DNA of 64,000 bases, taken from NCBI GenBank assembly GCA_963696075.1, contig CAVOJD010000006.1, positions 744,001-808,000 on the forward strand, given 5' to 3'. This document shows positions 46,165-54,443 of the stretch, piece after piece. Under the pieces are notes generated by a model. That model ran no database searches. It saw only the letters and a program-made list of their open reading frames with translations, and had not been told where the DNA came from. Numbering within the stretch: position 1 is the stretch's first letter; each line of letters starts with the position of its first letter. The position numbers and the translations under genes are program-made. This stretch comes from CAJQQK01 sp963696075 (GTDB lineage: Bacteria > Pseudomonadota > Alphaproteobacteria > Rhizobiales > Hyphomicrobiaceae).

Positions 46165-46494
46165 AGCGTTTCAGGAATAGATGGAACCATTCTGCCGAGG
46201 TGGATTTGGTTCGAGACCGAGCCGACGGCGAAGGGCGTAGTGGTGCTACGGACGAGACAGACGGCGACGGGATCGGACCAAATCCGCCCGGCCCTGCGGG
46301 TTTCAAAAGGCGCGCCGCTCACGAAGTCCGATGTTTCGGACTTCGCCAACTTTGTCTCCAAAGTCGGGAACACCCGACTTTGTGTGCGTCGGACGGCTTG
46401 ACCATATCCCCGATATGCTCTGCGCCGCCCTCCTGGTGGATCGGCGCGCCTTTTGAAACAGAATTGATTCCATCTATTCCTGAACCGCTCTAGA
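46162..46494. mobile_element. MITE-like element with about 33-bp terminal inverted repeats
   Basis: The left end reads TTTAGAGCGTTTCAGGAATA and continues to ATTCTG; the right end, on the other strand, reads TCTAGAGCGGTTCAGGAATA and continues to ATTCTG, with four or so differences in ~33 positions. Just inside, TTTCAAAAGGCGCGCCG (46301-46317) is perfectly repeated inverted at 46442-46458. The interior has further small hairpins and no coding frame. Its left end supplies the stop codon of the AsmA gene. Short non-coding elements of this type are non-autonomous mobile or dispersed palindromic units. Confidence 0.7.
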
Positions 46495-46499
46495 ACCGT

Positions 46500-46796
46500 T
46501 CAGGCACCGCCAGCGTCGCGATACCGCGCCAGCACCCACACCCGCACGGCCCCGGACAGACCGGATTGATCGCCGCGCGCCCGGTCGATCTCCGCCAGCC
46601 GCTGCGCCATCGCGACCCCATCAGCCTCGCAAAGCTCCCGAAAGGCTTCCCAGAACGCTGCTTCAAGCGAAATCGAGGTGCGGTGTCCGGCAATCGAGAA
46701 CGAGCGCTTGACCGGGCGGGTGGCATCGAGCGCCGGCTTGTCTGCGCCTGTCGCTGACGTGGCTCGAGGAGACGCGATATCACGTGTCTGCATCAT
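46500..46796 (-). CDS. Ribbon-helix-helix domain protein
   Basis: A 98-residue protein. Residues about 29-95 match the RHH_4-type fold: VKRSFSIAGHRTSISLEAAF (the beta-strand and helix A), then WEAFRELCEADGVAMAQRLA and SGLSGAVRVWVLARYRDA. It may bind DNA as a dimer. The gene lies downstream of a small membrane-protein gene with an ATGA stop/start overlap and GGAGGCGA as ribosome-binding site. Similar genes lie near fumC in many Rhizobiales. Confidence 0.85.
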   Translation of the reverse strand: MMQTRDIASPRATSATGADKPALDATRPVKRSFSIAGHRTSISLEAAFWEAFRELCEADGVAMAQRLAEIDRARGDQSGLSGAVRVWVLARYRDAGGA

Positions 46797-46999
46797 TCGC
46801 CTCCGCCGTCGCCGCTACCACTGCTACCGTCATCGAAATCATCATGGGTGCGGCGCGGACGTTCTCCGACACCAGAGCCGTCGTGTTCGTTCTCGTTACG
46901 ATGCCAGCGGCCGGTCGGGATGAAGCCGAACAAGCCAGCAAACGCCCCACCTAGAACGATCACGGCGAGTACCGACATGACGATGTCATACGCCGACAT
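46793..46999 (-). CDS. Small single-helix membrane protein
   Basis: A 68-residue protein that starts MSAYDIVMSVLAVIVLGGAF, one membrane helix, then a basic/acidic hydrophilic tail rich in Asp, Gly and Ser. GAAAGG upstream supports ATG 46999. Its last four bases overlap the start of the RHH gene. It takes the place of the DUF4169 gene usual in fumC loci. Function unknown. Confidence 0.7.
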   Translation of the reverse strand: MSAYDIVMSVLAVIVLGGAFAGLFGFIPTGRWHRNENEHDGSGVGERPRRTHDDFDDGSSGSGDGGGE

Positions 47000-47066
47000 G
47001 GTATATAACCTTTCGTTTCTCAGACACCACAGCAATCGCCGCATGCCGCTCTCCAAGAGCGCCTAC

Positions 47067-47570
47067 GACCCGGCGCTTAGCGCCGCCCCCGCGGAGGGCC
47101 CCGGCCTTAGGTCGGGAATAGCCCGCGAGCGAAACCAACACGCTCTGCCCGCGAACCTGGCCTCTCTGTCCGGGAGCAACCGCGACCCGGCGCTTAGCGC
47201 CGCCCCCGCGGAGGGCCCCGGCCTTAGGCCGGGAATAGCCCGCGAGCGAAACCAACACGCTCTGCCCGCGAACCTAGCCTCCCTGTCCGGGAGCAACCGC
47301 GACCCGGCGCTTAGCGCCGCCCCCGCGGAGGGCCCCGGCCTCAGGCCGGGAATAGCCCGCGAGCGAAACGAACTGAGCAGCCGCGACCCGGCGCTTAGCG
47401 CCGCCCCCGCGGAGGGCCCCGGCCTTAGGTCGGGAATAGCCCGCGAGCGAAACCAACACGCTCTGCCCGCGAACCTGGCCTCCCTGTCCGGGAGCAACCG
47501 CGACCCGGCGCTTAGCGCCGCCCCCGCGGAGGGCCCCGGCCTCAGGCCGGGAATAGCCCGCGAGCGAAAT
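47067..47570. repeat. Five-copy tandem repeat with 117-bp period
   Basis: Copies start at 47067, 47184, 47301, 47385 and 47502. Copies 1, 2 and 4 are 117 bp, copy 3 is 84 bp (an internal deletion) and the last is truncated at 47570. Each copy contains the hairpins GGCGC-TTA-GCGCC and CCGGCCTTAGGCCGG (or CCGGCCTCAGGCCGG in some copies). The array ends seven bases before the fumC stop and lies before the promoter of the small membrane-protein gene. 117 is a multiple of three, so long frames run through on both strands, but no start or ribosome-binding site makes them credible. Confidence 0.92.
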
Positions 47571-47576
47571 AAACTC

Positions 47577-48975
47577 CTACCCTGGCGAGATCATCTTCTC
47601 CGGCCGCACGACTTCGTCGAACTCCGCTTCCGTCACGTAGCCCCCGCCAACGGCTTCCTCGCGCAGCGTGGTGCCGTTCTTGTGGGCGGTCTTGGCGATC
47701 TTGGCGGCGTTGTCGTAGCCGATCTTCGGTGCAAGCGCTGTCACCAGCATCAAGCGAGCGTTCAAGCGCTGCCTTGAATGTTGTCCTCACGCGGCTTCGA
47801 TGCCGACGACGCAGTTGTCGGTGAAGGAAACCGCCGCATCCGCCATCAGCCGCACCGACTGCAGGAAGTTGTAGGCCATCACGGGATTGAACACGTTGAG
47901 TTCGAAGTGACCCTGGCTGCCGGCAAACGTGATCGCCGCGTTGTTGCCGAAGATGTGGACGCACACCTGCGTCAGCGCCTCGCACTGCGTCGGGTTGACC
48001 TTGCCCGGCATGATCGAGGAGCCGGGCTCGTTTTCCGGCAGCGCCAGTTCGCCGAGCCCGGAACGCGGGCCCGAGCCGAGGAAGCGGATGTCGTTGGCGA
48101 TCTTGAACAGCGAGGCTGCAACCGTGTTGATCGCGCCGTGGCTCATCACCATCGCATCGTGGCGCGGCAAGCGCCTCGAACTTGTTGGGCGCCGTCGTGA
48201 ACGGCATGCTGCGTGATCGCCGCAATGCGCTCGGCAACCGTTTCCGCAAAGCCGATCGGCGCATTGAGGCCGGTGCCGACGGCGGTGCCGCCCTGGGCGA
48301 GCTGCATCAGCATCGGCATCGTCTGCTTCGATGCGCTCGATGCCGTTCTCGACCTGCTGGGTATAGCCGGAGAATTCCTGGCCGAGCGTCAGCGGCGTCG
48401 CGTCCTGGGTGTGGGTGCGGCCGATCTTGATGATGTCCATCCCACGCCTTGGCCTTGTCGTTGAGCGCGTTGCGCAGCTTCTGCAGCGCGGGCAGCAGCC
48501 GATGCTGGATTTCTTCCGCGCACGCAACGTGCATCGCCGTCGGATAGGTGTCGTTCGACGACTGGCTCATGTTGCAGTGGTCGTTCGGATGGACCGGCGT
48601 CTTCGAGCCCATCTCGCCGCCGAGCATCTCGATCGCGCGGTTGGAGATCACCTCGTTGGCGTTCATGTTGGACTGCGTGCCCGATCCGGTCTGCCAGACG
48701 ACCAGCGGGAAGTGGTCGTTGAGCTTGCCCTCGATCACCTCGTTGGCCGCTGCAATGATCGCCTTGCCGACCGTCTCATCGAGGCGGCCGAGCGCCATGT
48801 TGGTCTCCGCCGCCGCCCGCTTGACGATACCGAGTGCGCGGACGATGGGTTCCGGCTGCGTCTCCCAGCCGATCTTGAAGTTGCCGAGCGAGCGCTGCGC
48901 CTGCGCGCCCCAGTAGCGGTCGGCATCGACCTCGATCGGGCCGAAAGTGTCGGATTCTGTACGTTTGGCAGTCAT
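47577..48975 (-). pseudogene. fumC: Class II fumarase, frame broken by seven +1 shifts
   Basis: The sequence reads as FumC in eight consecutive pieces: TESDTFGPIEVDADRYWGAQ, VVWQTGSGTQSNMNANEVIS, MDIIKIGRTHTQDATPLTLG, MQLAQGGTAVGTGLNAPIGF, MPFTTAPNKFEALAA, the signature GSSIMPGKVNPTQCEALTQV and LNARLMLVTALAPKIGYD-type C-terminus. Seven single extra bases (near 48440, 48330, 48212, 48164, 47793, 47776 and 47751) must be removed. The 1399 bases then give 463 residues, the normal FumC length. FumC interconverts fumarate and malate in the TCA cycle. No other fumarase gene is seen in the window. Either local sequence error or a recent pseudogene. Confidence 0.9.
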
Positions 48976-49061
48976 CTTGGGGGCGGTCCATCAAGTTGCT
49001 GGAAGAGAGATCGCCCCGCTATAGCATGCGCCTTTCAGCCCCGCCACTTGGGCCCAGCACC

Positions 49062-50108
49062 TTAGTTGAACGGCACCTTGAGCTGCACCTTGCCGCTGAC
49101 GTCGTTTTCGCCCGCCGCCTCCGACCGCTTCAGCGCCGTCGACGCGCTGAGGCTGAATTGCGCGCGTTGATCGAGCTTCAGGCCGCTTTCGACGCCCTGG
49201 CCCGCGTCCGTCCCGTCCACAGCATCGATCGACTGGGTGATCACGAGGAAAGGCTCGAGCCGCTTTTCACCATCGATCTGGAAAGACCGACTGAAGCGCT
49301 GGGCCAGCACGATCTGGCTCTCGAAAGAGCGCCGCGCGCCATCATCGCCCTCGAGCTCAGCGAGGTTCGTCGTGATGTCTACCGACGGGCTGAGCATGAC
49401 GCCGTCAATCAGCCACGTCTTCTGCAGCCCGGCATTGAGATAGCCGTTCTGGCGGCTCAGCGTCGTCTCCTCGCTCTCGACAAGGCCGGTGCCCCATCCG
49501 CCCTGCATCCGCCAGGTGAGGCCGGTCGCGATCCGCCGCTTGAAATACGTGATGACGCGCTCGTCGTCGCCATTCGACAGTTCGCCGCGCTCGAACGCGA
49601 GCCCGACAACGCTGCCTTGGCCGAGCGTGACGTCCGCGCCGAACCCGCCCCGCACCAAACCCTCGTCCATGGCGCGATCGAAATCCAGCGTGGTCCACAG
49701 ATCCACCGGCGCTTTGGGTGCCACCGAGCGGACCAGGGCTGCGACCTCCTGCGGCGTCAGCCCCTGCTGGGTCAGGCTGCCGTGCGCAATCCGCCGGTGC
49801 GCATCATAGGTGAACAGGTGGGCGAGGCTGGTGCGCACCGTATAGGTCGGCGCGCTCTGCTTGATCATGAACGGCACGGACTGCCACGTCTCCGCGATCC
49901 ACCTCTGCTCGCCGATGCGCGCATTGGCCCGCTCTGTTGCAATGTCATCTGCAAGCCGGTTGGTGAAATCACCACAGCCCCGCGCCAGCGGCGGCTCGGG
50001 CCCGGCCCGGCAGTTGGCCTGCGCGGTCCCGGGAAAACTCAAGGACAAGGAAAGGAATAAGGTAGCAGTCAGCGCGGATATTGATCGAACGCCAGCACGA
50101 CGAACCAT
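49062..50108 (-). CDS. Predicted outer-membrane beta-barrel protein
   Basis: A 348-residue protein with a signal peptide ending near AQA (residue 31) and a Cys-containing start (NCRAGPEPPLARGCGDF). The mature part shows alternating beta strands with aromatic residues (LTWRMQGGWGTGLVES, FESQIVLAQRFSRSFQIDGE, AQFSLSASTALKRSE) and ends in VPFN rather than the usual aromatic. It may be a ~12-strand barrel or an autotransporter-like domain. GGGAG before ATG 50108 supports the start. It is divergent from the TfdA-type dioxygenase gene. Role unknown. Confidence 0.65.
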   Translation of the reverse strand: MVRRAGVRSISALTATLFLSLSLSFPGTAQANCRAGPEPPLARGCGDFTNRLADDIATERANARIGEQRWIAETWQSVPFMIKQSAPTYTVRTSLAHLFTYDAHRRIAHGSLTQQGLTPQEVAALVRSVAPKAPVDLWTTLDFDRAMDEGLVRGGFGADVTLGQGSVVGLAFERGELSNGDDERVITYFKRRIATGLTWRMQGGWGTGLVESEETTLSRQNGYLNAGLQKTWLIDGVMLSPSVDITTNLAELEGDDGARRSFESQIVLAQRFSRSFQIDGEKRLEPFLVITQSIDAVDGTDAGQGVESGLKLDQRAQFSLSASTALKRSEAAGENDVSGKVQLKVPFN

Positions 50109-50348
50109 GACCGTGACACTCCCGACTGAAGGACAACTGGGAAACCCGCCGGCTGTGTGTCGCGCGAGATCATGATCGCAAGATGGCCGGCCTGCGTTGC
50201 TCTGCGCCGCCCGGCCCCTGGCTGGCGCGCCCGCTCAGGACGAACGCGCCCGCAAACCTGCGATATCAAATGGGTGACGGCTGTTTTGCTGGCCCTGCGC
50301 CGGTCCTTTGCCTAGGCTTGAGGTCATGGTGTTATGAGGAGAACGGCC

Positions 50349-51239
50349 ATGTCCCTGACCATCCGGCAGCTGCATCCCCTGTTTATCGGCGAAGTGGACG
50401 GTATAACCCTCTCGCCCGATCTCGATGACGCCACCATCCAGTCCGTTCGCGACGCAATCGACCGTTACGGGGTGCTCGTCTTCCACGGCCAGTCGCTTGA
50501 TGACGATGCGCTCCTCGCCTTCGGCAAGCGTTTCGGCTCGATCGCAGCGCCCCGCAATCACCGGGTCGTCCGCCGCCTTGCCCACGGCGAGATCGCTGAT
50601 ATCTCGAACCTCGATGAAAAGGGCGGCGTGCGCGAGCGCGGCGACCATCGCCGTCTCAATTCGCTCGCCAACCAGCTCTGGCATTCGGATGCTTCCTTTC
50701 GCCCGATTTCAGGTGAACTCTCGATGCTGCACGCCCACGTCGTCCCGCCGAAGGGCGGCGACACCGAGTTCGCTGATCTACGCGCCGCCTATGACGAACT
50801 CGATGTGGAAACGAAGGAATTGATTGAGGATCTCGTCTGCGAGCATTCGATTTTCCACTCCCGCGGCCTCCTCGGCCATACCGACTACAACGACGAAGAA
50901 CGCGCAGCCCTCCCGACCGTCCGCCATCCCCTGGTCCGCACCCATCCTGGCTCCAAGCGCAAGACGCTCTACCTCGGCGCCCACGCCCAGGCGATTGTCG
51001 GCTGGCCCGTGCCCGAAGGCCGTCTGCTGCTGCGCGACCTGATGGATCACGCCACCGACCGCCGTTTCGTTCACGCCCACAAGTGGCAGGTCGGCGACCT
51101 CGTCATCTGGGACAACCGCTGCACGCTCCATCGCGGCCGCCCCTTTGATGACCGCACCCACAAGCGCGACCTGCGCCGCGTGACGACGCAGGATATGGAG
51201 AGTGTGAAGAACAACCCGGAACTGGTCGAGGTAGCCTGA
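50349..51239 (+). CDS. TauD/TfdA-family alpha-ketoglutarate-dependent dioxygenase
   Basis: A 296-residue Fe(II)/2-oxoglutarate enzyme. The metal-binding HxD is LWHSDASFRPISGE, and the distal His and oxoglutarate Arg are in DNRCTLHRGRPFDDRTHKRDL. Length and motifs match TfdA (2,4-D dioxygenase) and TauD. GAGGAGAACGGCC supports ATG 50349; an in-frame ATG at 50334 contains the ribosome-binding site itself. It converges with the SDR - NIPSNAP - bicupin - PPOX operon, ending four bases from the last stop of that operon. Confidence 0.9.
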   Translation: MSLTIRQLHPLFIGEVDGITLSPDLDDATIQSVRDAIDRYGVLVFHGQSLDDDALLAFGKRFGSIAAPRNHRVVRRLAHGEIADISNLDEKGGVRERGDHRRLNSLANQLWHSDASFRPISGELSMLHAHVVPPKGGDTEFADLRAAYDELDVETKELIEDLVCEHSIFHSRGLLGHTDYNDEERAALPTVRHPLVRTHPGSKRKTLYLGAHAQAIVGWPVPEGRLLLRDLMDHATDRRFVHAHKWQVGDLVIWDNRCTLHRGRPFDDRTHKRDLRRVTTQDMESVKNNPELVEVA

Positions 51240-51243
51240 GCCG

Positions 51244-51897
51244 TCAGCCGATCTTGAAGCCCCGCACGTGCGCGGGTTCTTCTACCTCGGGCAGATTGCG
51301 CTCGTCGGGCACCGGCGCGCCGACCTGCATGGAGATCGGGATGACGCCGGCCCAGATCGGGAGTGCGTAGTCCTCCTCGTCATCGACTGGCCCGCCCGTG
51401 CGCACCTTGGCTGAGGCTTCGGTGATTGGAAGCGAGAGAATGGCGGTGGCCTTGGCTTCCTGCGCCGTGACCGGGCGTAATGTATCCCAACGCCCGGGAT
51501 ACATTTTGTCGATGAAGCCTTTGAGCTTTTCGAGTTTTTCATCCGCGTCCGTGATCCGCCGCGGCGTGCCGAAGATCATGACCGAGCGCGAATTGGCGGA
51601 GTGGTGCATGCCAGAGCGCGCGAGGACGAGCCCATCGAGGATCGACACCGTCAGGCACACCTCCGTGCCCTCGGCATTGCGAATGCCCCGACCGGCGGAA
51701 GACGCATGCCAATAGACATGATCCCCCTCGCGCCACTGGAACGTCGGCATCACGACCGGCTTGCCGTCGATCAGATAGCCGACATGGCACATCGCCATGG
51801 CATCGAGGATCGCGTCGATCGTGGCGCGGTCGAAATGGCCCCGCTCGTGATAGCGGCGCAGCCGCGTCCGTTCGGTCGTCTCGAGCGTATCGGCCAT
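51244..51897 (-). CDS. Pyridoxamine 5'-phosphate oxidase-fold flavoprotein
   Basis: A 217-residue split-barrel protein of the COG3467/NimA-like group: DAMAMCHVGYLIDGKPVVMP is the family start, with HVYWHASSAGRGIRN and GMHHSANSRSVMIFGTPRRI around the flavin site. Such proteins bind FMN or haem and often reduce small aromatic or nitro compounds. ATG 51897 follows GTAAGG. It lies 20 bases downstream of the bicupin gene on the same strand. Actual substrate unknown. Confidence 0.85.
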   Translation of the reverse strand: MADTLETTERTRLRRYHERGHFDRATIDAILDAMAMCHVGYLIDGKPVVMPTFQWREGDHVYWHASSAGRGIRNAEGTEVCLTVSILDGLVLARSGMHHSANSRSVMIFGTPRRITDADEKLEKLKGFIDKMYPGRWDTLRPVTAQEAKATAILSLPITEASAKVRTGGPVDDEEDYALPIWAGVIPISMQVGAPVPDERNLPEVEEPAHVRGFKIG

Positions 51898-51917
51898 GAG
51901 CCTTACCCTTCCACGCT

Positions 51918-52866
51918 TCAATCCACGAATTCAAAGCCCATCGCGCGGGCATGATAGTAGAGCCCGCCATCCTGGACGATCAGGAACAGCGCCCGTTGCG
52001 AACCCTCGTTGTGGTGCGAGTGAACCGACGTCGGCGGCGTGATCGTCGTCGCCCACGGCGCCCAGTCCTTGCGCTCTCCATCAATCATCGAGAAGCAATT
52101 CTCGCCCTGGATCACAAGCGAAACGGCCACCGAGTTGTGCCTGTGCGCACGCTGTACGGCGCCCGGCGCGAGTGTATTCATCGCAAGCGTCAGCGATGGC
52201 AGCACATTGCGCCCCGCCTGCTGCTTGTCGGACGACATCACGAGCGCCATGCCGGCGACGTTTTCGTCCTGGTCGATCTCGTAGAGGAGGTCGATCTGGG
52301 CCTTGATTTCGTCGGCCGTGAAATGGACCAGGTCGGTCGGCTGGGAGCCCGTCGCCGGTGCGCGCAGGTTTTCAAACGACAGCATCGGCTCGTTGGTGAC
52401 GATCCACAGGACGGCGTCGTCCGAGCCGGCGGTGTGGACGGCCGCGAACCCCGCCGGGCGCAATGAAGATATCGCCCGCCCCCCACGCGATACGTTCATC
52501 CCCAACCGTCGTCTCCCCGCTCCCCTGAATGACATAGGTGATCACGCCGGTTGCTTCGAACCCGGCATCCAGCGTCTCCCCCGCCCGGATACGCCCGTAG
52601 CGAGCAAGGATCAGCGGCGTCGTGGCGGGAAATGCGCAGTCCATGACGCCCGCCGCATCACACGCAATGAAGCCGGTCGGCGTGGCGGGATCCAATGCCT
52701 TGGTGGGTTCTTCCGCGAAGACGGCATTCGGCACCGCCGGCAGCTTGATGTTGAACGCGTTGCCGGAATTGAAGAAGCGCGCGCGTTCGGCAGCCTTGGT
52801 GCTGGGCGCGCGGGCATGCTGGACAGGCAGATCGCCGATCGAGCGAACCTTGTCTTGGACGGCCAT
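51918..52866 (-). pseudogene. Gentisate 1,2-dioxygenase-like bicupin enzyme, one frameshift
   Basis: The protein has two cupin domains. The first ends with VITYVIQGSGETTVGDERIA and WGAGDIFIAPGG; one extra base in a run of four C on the plus strand (52449-52452) must be removed before FAAVHTAGSDDAVLWIVTNE. The second carries the metal site QRAHRHNSVAVSLVIQG and SVHSHHNEG. After correction the length is 315 residues. The HRH pattern is that of gentisate/salicylate ring-cleavage dioxygenases, although other bicupins are possible. AAGAGG precedes ATG 52866. Confidence 0.85.
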
Positions 52867-52972
52867 GGGAAACCTCTTCACGAGTGGAACGGCAAAGTTG
52901 GATCGAAGCGAACGGATCAAAGTACACGGCACCGGTGCCGGAAAACCGGCTCCGGTGCCCGCTCATCTGACG

Positions 52973-53299
52973 TCACTTGACGCTGGAAAAGCCCGTCGGT
53001 GCCATGATCTGACTGGAGACGTTGGCCACGATCGCCTTTTCACGCTCGGTCTCGGCCCGCTTTTCAAGCCATTCCGGGTCGGACTGGAACGCATTCCATT
53101 TCTGTTCGCGCTCCGCGAGACTTTCCCACTGCAGCAGGTAGACGAGCTGATGGTTGCTTTCGCCGATCACCGTGGTCCAGAAGCCGGCCTGGCGGATGCC
53201 GTGACGCTCCCAGATCTTGAGCGTGATCGTGTTGAAGCGGTCAAGCAGCGCCGGCAAACGGCCGGGGCAGCAATCGTAGATCCTGAGTTCGTAGAGCAT
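52973..53299 (-). CDS. NIPSNAP-family protein
   Basis: A 108-residue dimeric alpha+beta barrel protein. MLYELRIYDCCPGRLPALLD and the block LVYLLQWESLAEREQKWNAF are the NIPSNAP signature. Members occur in catabolic operons, where their function is mostly unknown. GGAGG just before ATG 53299 is excellent. It sits between the SDR and bicupin genes on the same strand. Confidence 0.88.
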   Translation of the reverse strand: MLYELRIYDCCPGRLPALLDRFNTITLKIWERHGIRQAGFWTTVIGESNHQLVYLLQWESLAEREQKWNAFQSDPEWLEKRAETEREKAIVANVSSQIMAPTGFSSVK

Positions 53300-53364
53300 C
53301 GTGTTTCCTCCGGTTGGGTCTGATTGAAGCGTAAGGCGATCGGAAAGAGGGTTTGGTTTTCGGC

Positions 53365-54144
53365 TTATGCCACAGTCTCCGGCGGGTCGATCCAGCTGTA
53401 GAGATCGAGGCCGCCGTCGACCGGCAGCGTGACGCCGGTGACGTATTGCGAGAAGCGGTTGGAGAGCAGCGCAAGCGCCGGGCCGGCAACATCTTCCGGC
53501 GTACCGAAGCGGCCGAGCGGGATTTTGCGCTTGGGCTGAAAGGCGTCGTCACTGGTCGCGAACCCACCGCCTGGAATGGCGCCGGGCGCGATCGCGTTGA
53601 CCCGAATGCCGAACGGCCCAAGCTGGCGCGCCATCTCCTTCATGAGCATCGTCATGCCCGCCTTGGAGGCCGAATAGTGCGGCAGGTTCCGGGGCGTATT
53701 GGCATGCAGCGACGTGATGAACAGAATGCGCCCGCCATTTTTGGCAGCTTTCATTCGCCCGGAAAATTCACGCGCCAGCAGGAAGCCAGACCTGACGTTG
53801 GTGTTGAGCATGGCATCGAACGTCGCCTCCTCGACGTCGGCGACGGTGTCCTTTTCGTGCCGGCGCGGGCAGGCGGAGTGAATGAAGATGTCCGGCGCCC
53901 CCTCACCGAAGGCGCCGACCAGGTCCTTCCAGCCATTCGCGCCGCTGAGATCGGCAACCGCGGTACGGCAGCGTCCGCCGCGCGCTTCAATGTCGGCGGC
54001 AACAGCTGCCAGCCGTTCCCCGTCGACATCGCTGGCAAGCACGTCGCAACCCTCGGCGGCAAGGGCCACCGCCATGCCGCGGCCGATGTTGGAGGCAGCC
54101 CCCGTGACGACGGCGGTTTCATTCATGAAGAGCTTTTCGGACAT
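53365..54144 (-). CDS. Short-chain dehydrogenase/reductase
   Basis: A 259-residue classical SDR with TGAASNIGRGM, FIHSACPRRHEKD in place of the usual NNAG, ILFITSLHAN with the catalytic Ser and YSASKAGMTM with Tyr and Lys. The C-terminal ending TGVTLPVDGGLDLYSWIDPP is typical. GAGG before ATG 54144 supports the start. It is the first gene of a four-gene minus-strand unit. The absent NNAG (read as HSAC) is unusual. Confidence 0.88.
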   Translation of the reverse strand: MSEKLFMNETAVVTGAASNIGRGMAVALAAEGCDVLASDVDGERLAAVAADIEARGGRCRTAVADLSGANGWKDLVGAFGEGAPDIFIHSACPRRHEKDTVADVEEATFDAMLNTNVRSGFLLAREFSGRMKAAKNGGRILFITSLHANTPRNLPHYSASKAGMTMLMKEMARQLGPFGIRVNAIAPGAIPGGGFATSDDAFQPKRKIPLGRFGTPEDVAGPALALLSNRFSQYVTGVTLPVDGGLDLYSWIDPPETVA

Positions 54145-54443
54145 GGGCCTCGATGATGTTGAAGTGTGAAATTGTCGCCCGGATCGAACCATAAGGCCCA
54201 CGTCCCCGGCAAGGCCCGCAAGGCCTGTTCAGGGGCCTGGACGCGCCACACCGCCAACCGGACCGGATAAATCAACCCGGTGATTGAGCCGCGCCGGCCC
54301 GAGCGCAAAGCCGCACGACCGCTTCGGAACTGCCCGGTCGGTCTTGAAGCCCTGGGAAAGGAAAGACGAGTTGCGAGGGGTAAAAGGGTGAGCGACCGAC
54401 GCTCGGTCGACTTATTGCGCCCCGCCGACGTCTTGCGGCCGCC

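Noticed and set aside
47067..47570. CRISPR array
   Set aside because: Units are 117 bp and directly adjoining; there are no unique spacers, and no cas genes are nearby.
46848..47777. Long plus-strand open frame with a 39-residue repeat (DPALSAAPAEGPGLR...)
   Set aside because: It runs through the 117-bp repeat array because 117 is divisible by three. It also starts antisense to a small membrane-protein gene, has no ribosome-binding site and equally long frames exist on the other strand.
53983..54443. Further gene in the gap upstream of the SDR operon (54145-54443)
   Set aside because: Only GC-rich shadow frames were seen, with no start signal or motif. The gap likely holds the operon promoter and the sspB terminator.
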